From an uncultured Pelagibacteraceae bacterium (GTDB lineage: Bacteria > Pseudomonadota > Alphaproteobacteria > Pelagibacterales > Pelagibacteraceae), in assembly GCA_902611405.1 (NCBI GenBank), contig CACLZL010000003.1:1-64000 (forward strand): DNA of 64,000 nucleotides. Reading direction: 5' to 3'. Below the pieces are notes generated by a model. That model was not told the origin of the DNA, searched no databases, and was given only the letters and a program-made list of their open reading frames with translations. The stretch's first letter is position 1; each line of letters begins with the position of its first letter. A program made the position numbers and the translations under genes. This document shows, piece after piece, positions 17,637 to 25,370 of the stretch.

Positions 17637-18443
17637 GTGAAAAACTTTGATACGAAAAAATATCCTATATATGCAAGCTTTTTAAATCAGTTGGCAAAAG
17701 ATCTAACTAGGTTTTATTACACTAAATTAGATAAACCATTCAAAATAACTAATAAACTGAAAGGCAAAGGTTATGATCCAGTTACGACATCTGATAAAGC
17801 ATTTGAAAAATTTATAAGATCTAAAATTTCAAAAAAATTTCCAAATCATCAAATTATAGGTGAAGAATATGGTCACAAAAATACAAAAAGTGAATTTTCT
17901 TGGGTAATAGACCCGATCGATGGAACCAGATCATATGTAGTAGGTAATCCTAGTTGGAGCAATCTTATTTCCCTTAATTATAATGGGGGGCCTATTTTGG
18001 GATTAGCTAATTTCCCGAAATTAAAAAAATATTATTTAAATCTAAACAAAAATTCTTCTTATGTTTTTGAGAATAATAAAAAAAGAAAATTAAAAATTAA
18101 TAATAAAGTAAATTTTACAAATGCAAAATTAGCAGCTGCATTTCACAATCACTTATCTTTAAAGCAACAATTAAAAATTAGTAAATTTATTAAACGTATG
18201 CAATTTCCATGTTTTGATGCTTTAACATATTGTCATTTAGCAGAAGGTAGAATCGAAGTAGTTGCACAGTGTGCGAATAAAATTTGGGATATTCATCCAT
18301 TAATTCCCATCCTTAGAGCGGCTGGTGCGATTGTAACCACATGGGATAATAAAAACCCAAAACTAGGTGGAAACATACTTGTTTCTAATAATAAACAAAA
18401 TCATCAAAAATTTTTAAAATTATTAAAACCAGTAGCTAAATGA
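17637..18443 (+). CDS. Inositol-monophosphatase-family phosphatase (histidinol-phosphatase-like)
   Basis: This 268-aa protein is of the Mg-dependent IMPase superfamily. The metal-binding motifs are GEEYG (near residue 80), DPIDGTRSY (near residue 97) and WDIHPLIPILRAAG near the C-terminus. The family member closest in this style is the IMPase-type histidinol-phosphatase (HisN), but inositol and nucleotide phosphatases share the same motifs. Translation starts at GTG (17637), as no ATG precedes the conserved N-terminal helix. It overlaps the DUF924 gene by four bases (ATGA), forming a small plus-strand operon with DUF952. Confidence 0.8.
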   Translation: MKNFDTKKYPIYASFLNQLAKDLTRFYYTKLDKPFKITNKLKGKGYDPVTTSDKAFEKFIRSKISKKFPNHQIIGEEYGHKNTKSEFSWVIDPIDGTRSYVVGNPSWSNLISLNYNGGPILGLANFPKLKKYYLNLNKNSSYVFENNKKRKLKINNKVNFTNAKLAAAFHNHLSLKQQLKISKFIKRMQFPCFDALTYCHLAEGRIEVVAQCANKIWDIHPLIPILRAAGAIVTTWDNKNPKLGGNILVSNNKQNHQKFLKLLKPVAK

Positions 18444-19003
18444 TACCAGAAAGAGCACAAGTTATTTTAGATTTCTGGTTTAAAGAAACTCCTTCCGAAA
18501 TGCGGTTTAAAAAAGACGAGGAATTTGATCAAAAAATAAAAGATAATTTTTTAAATGATTATGAATTAGCATGTCTAAACGAATATGATGATTGGCAGGA
18601 TAACCCCATGAGTTGCTTAGCTTTAGTTATTCTATTTGATCAATTTTCAAGAAATATGTTTAGAAATGATAAAAAGGCTTTTGCACAAGATCAAAAAACA
18701 AGATTGATTGTGAATGATGCAGTTTATTCAGGCTATTTAGAAGCAATGAATGTTAATCAAAGATTTTTTATGTTGTTGCCGCTAATTCACAGTGAGGAAA
18801 TCAGTGATCATGAAATGGCTTATTACTTATTGAATAAATATTTAAGAGAACATGAGGAGTATATTAAGATAAAAAAATTTTGGCAAGATCACACTAAAGC
18901 GATTAGACAATTTCATAGATATCCTCATCGAAATGAAATTTTAGGAAGAGAGTCTACTGAAGAAGAAATAGAATTTTTAAAAGGTCCAAACTCTTCTTGG
19001 TAA
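18440..19003 (+). CDS. DUF924 family protein
   Basis: A 187-aa soluble protein with the DUF924 pattern: N-terminal LDFWFKETP, the central LVILFDQFSRNMFR and the C-terminal PHRNEILGRESTEEE. The family is all-helical with no assigned reaction. It overlaps the phosphatase upstream by four bases and is followed after one base by a DUF952 gene, so the three are co-translated. No membrane segment or signal peptide is seen. I can offer no function beyond family membership. Confidence 0.9.
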   Translation: MIPERAQVILDFWFKETPSEMRFKKDEEFDQKIKDNFLNDYELACLNEYDDWQDNPMSCLALVILFDQFSRNMFRNDKKAFAQDQKTRLIVNDAVYSGYLEAMNVNQRFFMLLPLIHSEEISDHEMAYYLLNKYLREHEEYIKIKKFWQDHTKAIRQFHRYPHRNEILGRESTEEEIEFLKGPNSSW

Positions 19004-19004
19004 G

Positions 19005-19376
19005 ATGAATTTAGAATTCATTTTTAAAATAATTGATAAAGAAGAATGGCAAAAAGCTAAGCAATCTGGAATTTATAATGGATCTGATAAAGATAAAAAA
19101 GATGGATATATTCATTTTTCAGAGGAAGATCAGGTTCCAGAAACTCTTAAAAAATATTACCAAAATAAAGAAAATTTAATTTTATTAAAAGTTAATGCAT
19201 TTAAACTTGAACATTTGCTTTGGGAGCAAGCTTCAAATGGAGATATGTACCCGCACTTATATTCACCTTTGGATGTTAAAAATATTGAACAAGAATTTGA
19301 ATTACCTTTAGATGAAAATGGAACTCATAAGCTACCAGAAATTTTAAAAAAATATCAGTTCACTCGCCCTAGATAA
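19005..19376 (+). CDS. DUF952 family protein
   Basis: A 123-aa protein that matches the DUF952 fold: KIIDKEEWQKAKQSG at the N-terminus, the DGYIHFSEEDQVPET segment around residue 42, ENLILLKVNAFKLEHLLWE, and PHLYSPLDVKNI. The fold is related to ADP-ribosyltransferase-like domains, but no activity is established for the family. It is the last gene of the phosphatase-DUF924-DUF952 unit. Its final 22 bp overlap the 3' end of the convergent SMR transporter gene. Confidence 0.88.
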   Translation: MNLEFIFKIIDKEEWQKAKQSGIYNGSDKDKKDGYIHFSEEDQVPETLKKYYQNKENLILLKVNAFKLEHLLWEQASNGDMYPHLYSPLDVKNIEQEFELPLDENGTHKLPEILKKYQFTRPR

Positions 19377-19690
19377 TTTACCATTATCACACCGATAATA
19401 ATTAAGATAATTCCAATGGTCCCATAAATATTTGGTACTTGATTAAATTTTAATACTGCAAAAAGTACAACACCTGTTACTGTCAAACCACTGTAAGTAG
19501 AGTAAGCAAATCCAACTGGAAGTGCAGACATTGCTTTTGCAATTGAAAACATTGTAATACACATAAACAAAATACATAAAACAGACGGGGTTAATTTAGT
19601 AAATCCCTCTGAAATTTTAGCAAAACTATTTGAAGCTATTCCAAATATAATTCCGTTAGCTAAAAATAAATATCCCCACAATGGTTTCAT
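19355..19690 (-). CDS. Small multidrug resistance (SMR/EmrE-like) transporter, copy A
   Basis: A 111-aa protein with four helices and the SMR hallmarks: FLANGIIFGIASNSFAKISEGFT at its start, the Tyr-rich PVGFAYSTYSGLTVTG in helix 3 and GTIGIILIIIGVIMVNYLG in helix 4. The usual membrane glutamate corresponds to E28 in the SEGFT stretch. It lies two bases after a DUF2798 gene that itself follows another SMR gene. Two unequal SMR subunits often form a heteromeric exporter of cationic or quaternary compounds, which is likely here. Its 3' end overlaps the DUF952 gene. Confidence 0.88.
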   Translation of the reverse strand: MKPLWGYLFLANGIIFGIASNSFAKISEGFTKLTPSVLCILFMCITMFSIAKAMSALPVGFAYSTYSGLTVTGVVLFAVLKFNQVPNIYGTIGIILIIIGVIMVNYLGRVN

Positions 19691-19692
19691 GA

Positions 19693-19920
19693 TTATTCTT
19701 TAGATGCAATTTTATTAACCAAAGGTCTCATAATTGGAGCCATTGTAAATGCAGCAATTAATGCAACTGGAAATGCAAACATCCAAGAATAAAACCATCT
19801 ATCAAAAAAACCATCACCGACACTTGTATTTACAGCCACAACTACACCACTCATAATAACACTCATTCCAAAAGACATAAAAATCATAAACAAAGGTTGT
19901 GCGTATTTTTTAGAGATCAT
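19693..19920 (-). CDS. DUF2798 two-helix membrane protein
   Basis: This 75-aa protein has two hydrophobic helices, about residues 10-30 and 43-65, with an intervening RWFYSWMFAFP loop. This matches DUF2798 proteins. It is placed exactly between two SMR genes on the same strand, with a two-base gap on each side. Such tight spacing suggests that it is made in step with both SMR subunits and may be an accessory of that exporter. No biochemical role is known to me for the family. Confidence 0.8.
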   Translation of the reverse strand: MISKKYAQPLFMIFMSFGMSVIMSGVVVAVNTSVGDGFFDRWFYSWMFAFPVALIAAFTMAPIMRPLVNKIASKE

Positions 19921-19922
19921 AA

Positions 19923-20255
19923 TTAATTATTACCTAGCAGGTTAACGATTAAAACACCAACAATTATAAATGCCAAACCAATTATTGAATATAAGTTTGG
20001 CACTTGATTAAATCTAATTATACCAACAATAACAGTTGCTATAATTGTTAAACCTGCAAATGAAGCGTAAGTAATGCCCATTGGAATATTTTTCATTACC
20101 AATGAAAGTGCGTACATACATAATACAATTGTAATTGCTGTGACTATGCTCGGAATAAGAAGGGTGAACCCCTCAGCACTTTTAGCAAAACTGTTTGAAG
20201 TTACTCCTAGGAATACAGCAATACCTAGAAACAAATATGAAGTAGCAAGACTCAT
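19923..20255 (-). CDS. Small multidrug resistance transporter, copy B
   Basis: A 110-aa, four-helix SMR protein, similar in sequence to copy A: GVTSNSFAKSAEGFT (Glu at position 29), IPMGITYASFAGLTIIATV, FNQVPNLYSIIGLAFIIVGVLIVN. Compared with copy A it shares the SNSFAK.(A/S)EGFT and RFNQVPN(L/I)Y motifs, so the two are paralogs separated by the DUF2798 gene. It is the first gene of the SMR-DUF2798-SMR set. The upstream intergenic part (20256-20293) is AT-rich and may hold the promoter. Confidence 0.88.
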   Translation of the reverse strand: MSLATSYLFLGIAVFLGVTSNSFAKSAEGFTLLIPSIVTAITIVLCMYALSLVMKNIPMGITYASFAGLTIIATVIVGIIRFNQVPNLYSIIGLAFIIVGVLIVNLLGNN

Positions 20256-20293
20256 TTAATAATATTAAATGAAATCCCACTAAATATATATAA

Positions 20294-20884
20294 TTATTTG
20301 AGAGACCATTTGATAGCATCTTCCATTCTATCATCTCCCCAAAAGAGTTCATTTTTCACAATAAAAGATGGACTACCAAAAATTTTATTTTCACGAGCTG
20401 AACTTGTATTTTCAATATATTTTGTTTCTATACTTGATGACTTTGCTTCAGAAATAATTTCATCTTTATTTAAGTTTAATTCTTTACAAACTTCAGTAAT
20501 ACTTGGTTCAATTGCAGGCTCTTTGCCTTCTTGAAACCATTTTTTATAAGTTAGAATAACAAATTTTTCTCCCCAACCTTTTTTAAACCCAAGAATTGCT
20601 ATTTGATTTGCTAGATCAAATTCTGACAATGGATAGGGAACTGGAGTCTTAGCAAAAAAACCATAACCTTCCGCTCGTCTTTCAATATCTCTCCACATGT
20701 AATTGACTTTGTTGATTTTGTCTTTAGGAAATGGAATATTGTTCATTTCCTTCATAATCGCTCTAACTGAAAAGGGTTTCCAATTAAATTTTACTTGATG
20801 TTGTTTTTCAACATCAAGTATTCTAGTTACGGACAGATAGGTGTAAGTACTTCCTATCGAAAAATAAAAATCAATACCACTCAC
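20294..20884 (-). CDS. DsbA-fold 2-hydroxychromene-2-carboxylate isomerase-like protein
   Basis: A 196-aa thioredoxin-fold protein of the HCCA isomerase / kappa-class GST group. It opens with IDFYFSIGSTYTYL, which carries the serine that replaces the DsbA cysteine pair, and ends with the family's IFGSPSFIVKNELFWGDDRM. The family uses glutathione to isomerise aromatic ring-cleavage products. The native substrate here is unknown. The start codon is GTG (20884), directly after the stop of the SnoaL-like gene. It is the last gene of a seven-gene minus-strand run. Confidence 0.85.
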   Translation of the reverse strand: MSGIDFYFSIGSTYTYLSVTRILDVEKQHQVKFNWKPFSVRAIMKEMNNIPFPKDKINKVNYMWRDIERRAEGYGFFAKTPVPYPLSEFDLANQIAILGFKKGWGEKFVILTYKKWFQEGKEPAIEPSITEVCKELNLNKDEIISEAKSSSIETKYIENTSSARENKIFGSPSFIVKNELFWGDDRMEDAIKWSLK

Positions 20885-21205
20885 TTACTTTGGCATAGGC
20901 GTAGCACCGGTTTCTAAACTAACAATTTTTCCATTGTCGTATTTATAAACTGCCATTACTGCCTCAACATTACCATCATCAAATGTTACAAATGAATGGT
21001 GAACACCTACTTCATCATTTTCATAAACAATTCTAACCTTATCTTGATTAATATCACCACTCATTGCCCATTTAACAACATCACTTTTAGTTAAAACATT
21101 ACCTGATTTATGCATTGTGAATTTAAAATCATCATGCAAAAGCTCATTCATTGCTGCTTCATCTTTATTTTTCAGTGCAGCACTGTATTTTTCTAATATA
21201 GACAT
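20885..21205 (-). CDS. SnoaL/NTF2-like small protein
   Basis: A 106-aa protein with the cone-shaped NTF2/SnoaL signature: an N-terminal helix with YSAALKNKDEAAMNELLHDDFKF, then strands ending VHHSFVTFDDGNVEAVMAVYKYDNGKIVS. Such folds bind small hydrophobic ligands, and some act as isomerases or hydrolases. A strong AAAGAAAGGAAAA Shine-Dalgarno region precedes the ATG. It directly abuts the DsbA-like gene downstream. The specific ligand is unknown. Confidence 0.8.
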   Translation of the reverse strand: MSILEKYSAALKNKDEAAMNELLHDDFKFTMHKSGNVLTKSDVVKWAMSGDINQDKVRIVYENDEVGVHHSFVTFDDGNVEAVMAVYKYDNGKIVSLETGATPMPK

Positions 21206-21220
21206 AGTTTTCCTTTCTTT

Positions 21221-21544
21221 TTATTCACCTGGTTTTTTATAACTCTTTGAAACATCAGCAGCCTTTTTAAATGCACTGTTATAATCAAATACCTCATGAA
21301 CCATTAGGTCTGACATCATTCCACTATTAAGCACAGTTACTTTCATCGCAAGAACACTCTCATAATCCCCTTCAACACAGAATAAAACATCAAAACGTCC
21401 TCTTAACCATTCATAACTAATTGCTTTAACACCTAAACTATCGCACATAGATTTCATAACAGCACCTCTGTCTGCCGCTGGATCAGCATGCATTTTTTTC
21501 AATAACTCAGGACTTGCTTTTCCAATTACATAAAATTTAGACAT
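21221..21544 (-). CDS. GYD-like / dimeric alpha-beta barrel small protein
   Basis: A 107-aa protein without membrane segments. The pattern AISYEWLRGRFDVLFCVEGDYESVLAMKV, followed by a ferredoxin-like strand-helix-strand layout, resembles GYD-domain proteins that fold as dimeric alpha-beta barrels; the assignment is tentative. Its start overlaps the cupin stop by one base, so the two are coupled. Two cysteines (near residues 33 and 56) have no obvious metal motif. No function is known. Confidence 0.65.
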   Translation of the reverse strand: MSKFYVIGKASPELLKKMHADPAADRGAVMKSMCDSLGVKAISYEWLRGRFDVLFCVEGDYESVLAMKVTVLNSGMMSDLMVHEVFDYNSAFKKAADVSKSYKKPGE

Positions 21545-21894
21545 TATTCACCCCACATTCCATGAAACTCATATACTACTGCTGGCTTATCTCCTACAAC
21601 CCATCCATCATGACCTGGTTGTATTGAATATGCATCACCAGCTTTATAAGTTAGTTCAGTTCCATCATTATGTTTTGCACAAACAGCTCCAGAAATTATA
21701 ATTCCTATATGCGTCGCTTGGCAGCTATTACCACCAACTGTTGGCTTTATATCTTTTGACCATTGCCAACCAGGTTGCAAAGTAAGTTTCATCAATCTTT
21801 GGTTTCCAACTTTGACAGCTTCAATTTTAGCATTATTAAAATTATCATTTACTTCATCTGCTTTATCAAAACTTTTAACTTCTATTCCAGCCAT
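21544..21894 (-). CDS. Single-domain cupin protein
   Basis: A 116-aa cupin. The metal motif region runs from LQPGWQWSKDIKP through CQATHIGIIISGAVCAKHNDGTE to AGDAYSIQPGHDGWVVGDKPAV, giving His candidates and a conserved glycine pattern, although the first motif lacks the usual HxH pair. It may bind a metal or small organic ligand. It has a good GAGGAGA ribosome-binding site. The 76-bp gap upstream of it is the largest inside this small-gene run. Confidence 0.8.
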   Translation of the reverse strand: MAGIEVKSFDKADEVNDNFNNAKIEAVKVGNQRLMKLTLQPGWQWSKDIKPTVGGNSCQATHIGIIISGAVCAKHNDGTELTYKAGDAYSIQPGHDGWVVGDKPAVVYEFHGMWGE

Positions 21895-21970
21895 TTTTTC
21901 TCCTCGTTACTTACAATTTAATTACTAAGTTTAGCAGAGATTAGTCAGCATGTGTAGTCTTAGTCTTCTA

Positions 21971-22252
21971 CTATACTTTAGCTAACTCGTAAATTTCATA
22001 ACCATTCATTACTTCATCAAATACAGGTTTTGAAACTGGATTTGATCCATCCATAAATGAATGAAGTGCTGCCATGTCATGAACTACAATTTTAAACATT
22101 ACAGTTGATTTATCAGGTGAAACACTTGCAATTGTTTTAGTAACATCTGCAACTTTTTTTCTTTCTGTCATACCTTCATCTGACTGCATGAAACCCATAA
22201 ATTTTTCAAAGGCTCCTTCTTTAAGTTTTCCTACTACTAGTATATCCTTCAT
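21971..22252 (-). CDS. Unknown 93-aa protein, ABM-like
   Basis: I do not recognise a named family with certainty. The 93 residues look like a ferredoxin-like (antibiotic-biosynthesis-monooxygenase-style) fold: strand VVGKLKEG, helix FEKFMGFM, strands STVMFKIVVHDMAALHSFM and a C-terminal YEIYELAKV. The fold would match its GYD-like neighbour. It has no signal peptide or transmembrane helix. A GGAGGA Shine-Dalgarno sequence precedes the ATG, suggesting high expression. It lies in the run of small genes between 20294 and 23143. Confidence 0.6.
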   Translation of the reverse strand: MKDILVVGKLKEGAFEKFMGFMQSDEGMTERKKVADVTKTIASVSPDKSTVMFKIVVHDMAALHSFMDGSNPVSKPVFDEVMNGYEIYELAKV

Positions 22253-22270
22253 TTTTTCCTCCTTTTTTTG

Positions 22271-22645
22271 TTAATATAGAGTTTGAACTACTTTTTTAAC
22301 TCTTTCTTCTCCATTAGGTACGGCTGAATTTACAAAATTATGACAGTCGTTTGTTTTGCCTTCATCATATTTAGAGCCATAGAATTTATCTACAGCTTTG
22401 TTCACGCCATCATCCCATTCCTTCTCAGGAATTCCAACTTCTAAAGCATAAGCTTTTAAAACTTTCACTGATGCCATAGATTTTTCTTTCATACTATATT
22501 CAAATGTTTCACCTGGTGGTAAGAAGTAGTTAGCCATATAGATTCCACTACATTCCCAAGCTTTATCTTTATCGCTTTTACTCATATCTGCGTATGCAGA
22601 TGTTAGAAATAAAACACTGAATAAAGTTATTATTATTTTTTTCAT
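22271..22645 (-). CDS. Small secreted protein of unknown function with two cysteines
   Basis: A 124-aa protein with a clean signal peptide ending SAYA before DMSKSDKDK. The mature part (about 104 aa) is mostly helical and holds two cysteines, in AWECSGIYMANYFLPPG and in TNDCHNFVNSAVP, likely joined by a disulfide in the periplasm. The many charged and helical residues fit a small soluble periplasmic protein. I do not recognise the family. A TAGGAAA ribosome-binding site precedes the ATG. It is encoded nine bases downstream of another secreted protein. Confidence 0.7.
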   Translation of the reverse strand: MKKIIITLFSVLFLTSAYADMSKSDKDKAWECSGIYMANYFLPPGETFEYSMKEKSMASVKVLKAYALEVGIPEKEWDDGVNKAVDKFYGSKYDEGKTNDCHNFVNSAVPNGEERVKKVVQTLY

Positions 22646-22654
22646 ATTATTTTC

Positions 22655-23143
22655 CTATTTTTTTAATTTATAAGTTCCCCTATAATAATTCGTTGCATGA
22701 ATTCTACCTTCCTGAGCAGACTTAATTTGTGTGTAACCTGTAGTTCCACTGCATTCGATACCTTCATATCTACCTGTACCACTGATACATTTAAAAGTAC
22801 CTTCCATTGAGTAACCTAATTTTATTTCATAATAAATTATTGCTGTGTCACCATTTATAAACATTACTTTGCAGTGACCCATTTCAAAACCTTTACCTGG
22901 AATTGTTCCTGCGCCTATACAATGATGTGATGAATTATCACCAAAAGAAGTACCTTCAATTGCATTAAATCCACTTTGACCTTCGTATGTAAAAGTCATA
23001 ACGTTTCCTTTTTCATCTACAATAGCTTTAGCGTCACCAACAAAAAAACCAGCAAGACTAATTTTTCCACTATGACCATCTGCAAATGATACTGAAGACA
23101 TTGACATTAATGTAAAAATTAATGCTAGTATTATTTTTCTCAT
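22655..23143 (-). CDS. Secreted beta-rich protein of unknown function
   Basis: A 162-aa secreted protein when started at 23143 (MRKIILALIF), which is preceded by AAAGGAA; an upstream ATG at 23170 would add nine residues without a ribosome-binding site. The signal peptide ends VSFA before DGHSG. The mature protein is rich in short beta-strand stretches with glycine turns, including SGTGRYEGIECSG, a pattern seen in lipocalin/allene-oxide-cyclase-like barrels. Four cysteines occur in pairs. It is the first gene of the small-gene run. The ligand and family are unknown to me. Confidence 0.7.
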   Translation of the reverse strand: MRKIILALIFTLMSMSSVSFADGHSGKISLAGFFVGDAKAIVDEKGNVMTFTYEGQSGFNAIEGTSFGDNSSHHCIGAGTIPGKGFEMGHCKVMFINGDTAIIYYEIKLGYSMEGTFKCISGTGRYEGIECSGTTGYTQIKSAQEGRIHATNYYRGTYKLKK

Positions 23144-23303
23144 AATATTCCTTTCTGAATAGTTCAACAATAAGTAAATAGTGTTACATTTTTATTACGG
23201 AGTCTCCTGTGTTTATATCGCGCGACAGATATGCAAGTTTTATGACTTAGAAATGTTATTTTTATCTGTTTAATTTGATTTTAATTTTTGATATCGTCTT
23301 TTT

Positions 23304-23720
23304 ATGATCGAAAAATTTAATGGAATATTTTATTTAATTGTATTTCTTGCTCATTTTATTGGAATAGGAATTTATTGTTTCCAAACTATTGTTGGAACTA
23401 AAAAATTCATGGATAAATTTGAAATAGATCATAGCGCTGCTGTTATTGTTAGATTTGTAGGAGCTTTAATGCTTGGGTGGGTGATTATGGCTCTTTATAT
23501 AATGTTTATAAGACCAAACGGAGTTGAAGATACTTGGGCTTTCTTTACTTTATTAGTAATTATTCATGCTTGCGTTTTTTTAACAAATTTCTATTCACTT
23601 AAAATCGATAAAACTGGAATTAATGAAAAAACTTCTAACGAAGGACTAATTGCACCTATTGTTTTTTTAATTTTAAGTTCAATTCTTTGTTACGGATTAG
23701 CAGATAAGATTTACGTTTAA
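23304..23720 (+). CDS. Four-helix membrane protein of unknown function
   Basis: A 138-aa hydrophobic protein with four predicted helices at about residues 7-28, 45-68, 78-98 and 113-133. Helix 2 includes IVRFVGALMLGWVIMA. No catalytic or transport motif is recognised. It is divergent from the secreted-protein run (160 bp between the starts) and convergent with cysK, with which its 3' end overlaps by four bases. The intergenic stretch upstream holds a short CGCGCG island that is unusual for this AT-rich DNA. Confidence 0.75.
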   Translation: MIEKFNGIFYLIVFLAHFIGIGIYCFQTIVGTKKFMDKFEIDHSAAVIVRFVGALMLGWVIMALYIMFIRPNGVEDTWAFFTLLVIIHACVFLTNFYSLKIDKTGINEKTSNEGLIAPIVFLILSSILCYGLADKIYV

Positions 23721-24718
23721 AACCAAGAAGGTAATGGTAGACCTTTTTCCTTTAAGAATTTTTTATTAAACATTTTAGTTGCGTACTTATCACTTCTATC
23801 ACAAAGAATTGTTACAATATTCTTTCCAGGACCCAATTCTTTACCCATTTTTATTGCACCTGCTATATTTATTCCACAACTTGTACCTAAACTTAAACCT
23901 TCATTTTGAATTAAATCATAAAGTATAGGTAATGCCTCATGATCATCTATTGAATAGGCATCGTCAATTTTGGCTTCACCAAAGTTAGCTGTTACTCTAC
24001 TTGAACCAATTCCTTCAGTAATTGATCCACCTTCAGATTTTAGTTCACCATTCTTTATATAATTATAAAGCGCAGAACCTTTTGGGTCAGATAAATAAAT
24101 TTTTATATCTTTATTCTTTTCTTTAAGTGCATTACTTACACCTGAAATAGTTCCTCCTGTTCCTGATGAACAAACAAAGCCATCTATTTTACCTTCAGTT
24201 TGTTCCCAAATTTCTTGGCCAGTACCCTCATAATGGCCTTTAGCATTTGCTGTATTATCAAACTGGTTAGCCCAAATAACACCATTATTATTTGATGGTC
24301 TTAATTCATCCGCAAGTCTTGCTGCTACTTTAACAAAATTATTATCATCCTTATAAGGTTTAGCTGGAACTAATCTTAGTTCAGCTCCAAGATTTCTTAG
24401 TAAATCTTTTTTCTCTTGTGTTTGATTATCATTCATTACAATGATTGTTTTGTAGCCCAAAGAATTTCCTAATAGACCCAAACCAATTCCAGTATTACCT
24501 GCAGTTCCTTCAACAACAGTCCCACCTTTAGCAATTAATTTTTTTTCTTGAGCATCTTTTATTAATGCAAGTGCCGCTCTATCTTTAACTGATCCACCTG
24601 GATTTAAAAACTCTGCTTTCCCATAAATATTACATCCTGTAATTTCAGAGGCAGCTCTAAGCTTGATTAGTGGAGTGTTTCCTATTCCTGAAATAAAGTC
24701 GTTTTGAGTACTATTCAT
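23717..24718 (-). CDS. cysK: Cysteine synthase (O-acetylserine sulfhydrylase family)
   Basis: A 333-aa PLP enzyme that makes L-cysteine from O-acetylserine and sulfide. [11 protein letters not shown] starts the fold, the PLP lysine is in [13 protein letters not shown], the phosphate loop is [10 protein letters not shown], and [11 protein letters not shown] completes the active site. I start at 24718 ([17 protein letters not shown]) rather than at the upstream ORF start, since the family begins there. Its start overlaps the end of cysE by eight bases, giving a cysE-cysK operon. Some relatives are cystathionine beta-synthases; the context supports cysteine synthesis. Confidence 0.92.
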   Translation of the reverse strand: MNSTQNDFISGIGNTPLIKLRAASEITGCNIYGKAEFLNPGGSVKDRAALALIKDAQEKKLIAKGGTVVEGTAGNTGIGLGLLGNSLGYKTIIVMNDNQTQEKKDLLRNLGAELRLVPAKPYKDDNNFVKVAARLADELRPSNNNGVIWANQFDNTANAKGHYEGTGQEIWEQTEGKIDGFVCSSGTGGTISGVSNALKEKNKDIKIYLSDPKGSALYNYIKNGELKSEGGSITEGIGSSRVTANFGEAKIDDAYSIDDHEALPILYDLIQNEGLSLGTSCGINIAGAIKMGKELGPGKNIVTILCDRSDKYATKMFNKKFLKEKGLPLPSWF

Positions 24719-25295
24719 TATCTGATTTTTTATCACTATCAGGTGTAATACCATAAGGTTTAAATTCACTGTCAGCAACACCAACACTTCTTGCAGGAAT
24801 TCCAACCATCACAGCATTTTCTGGAACATCTTTGGTTATTACTGCGTTTGCTCCAATTCTTGCACCTTTGCCAACTATGACTGGACCTAATACTTGAGCT
24901 CCTGATCCAATTACAACATCTTCTTTTATAGTAGGATGTCTTTTCATATTACGTTGATCATTTGAATTTATACTAGGTGCAATTCCACCCAATGTTACCA
25001 TATGATATATAGTTACATTATCGCCGATCTCAGAAGTTTCTCCAATCACAACTCCCATACCATGATCGATAAATAAATTTTTTCCAATTTTTGCATTTGG
25101 ATGAATTTCAATCCCAGTTAAGAATCTTGAAAACTGAGAAATGATTCTTGCAATCAAATGAAATTTTGCTGTGCTGAAAAAATTAGCTAACCTGTGAAAG
25201 AACACGGCTTTAACACCCGGGTAAGTTAATATTAAACTTAGTTTAGTTTTTGCCGCAGGATCTCTATCAATTATTGATTGTAAAAAATCGCTCAT
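24711..25295 (-). CDS. cysE: Serine O-acetyltransferase (short form)
   Basis: Acetylates L-serine with acetyl-CoA, the step before cysteine synthase. The 194-aa short form shows the N-terminal helical domain and then the left-handed beta-helix: [26 protein letters not shown] (catalytic His/Asp pair), [10 protein letters not shown] and [18 protein letters not shown]. It precedes cysK, overlapping it by eight bases. The C-terminus is an acidic tail ([11 protein letters not shown]) and does not end in the isoleucine that classical SATs insert into the CysK active site. The upstream 75 bp hold a TATAAT at 25336-25341, used in the other direction. Confidence 0.92.
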   Translation of the reverse strand: MSDFLQSIIDRDPAAKTKLSLILTYPGVKAVFFHRLANFFSTAKFHLIARIISQFSRFLTGIEIHPNAKIGKNLFIDHGMGVVIGETSEIGDNVTIYHMVTLGGIAPSINSNDQRNMKRHPTIKEDVVIGSGAQVLGPVIVGKGARIGANAVITKDVPENAVMVGIPARSVGVADSEFKPYGITPDSDKKSDNE

Positions 25296-25335
25296 TATTA
25301 ATTTATTTCGATTTTCGTTTTAAAAACAGGCTTTA

Positions 25336-25341
25336 TATAAT
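25336..25341 (+). promoter_or_regulatory. Possible -10 element (TATAAT) upstream of the VOC gene
   Basis: A consensus TATAAT lies 29 bp before the ATG at 25371, in the 75-bp divergent gap between cysE and the VOC gene. The -35 region is weak (TTT-rich). In such AT-rich DNA this hexamer arises often by chance, so the call rests mainly on position. Confidence 0.3.
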
Positions 25342-25370
25342 GACTAATTTGATATATTAAAGGTCTTATT

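Noticed and set aside
21895-21970. Possible ACTAAG/CTTAGT stem and repeated TAGTC in the 76-bp gap between the cupin and ABM-like genes
   Set aside because: Only six pairs over a 29-base loop with no T-tract. I could not argue for a terminator or small RNA from this.
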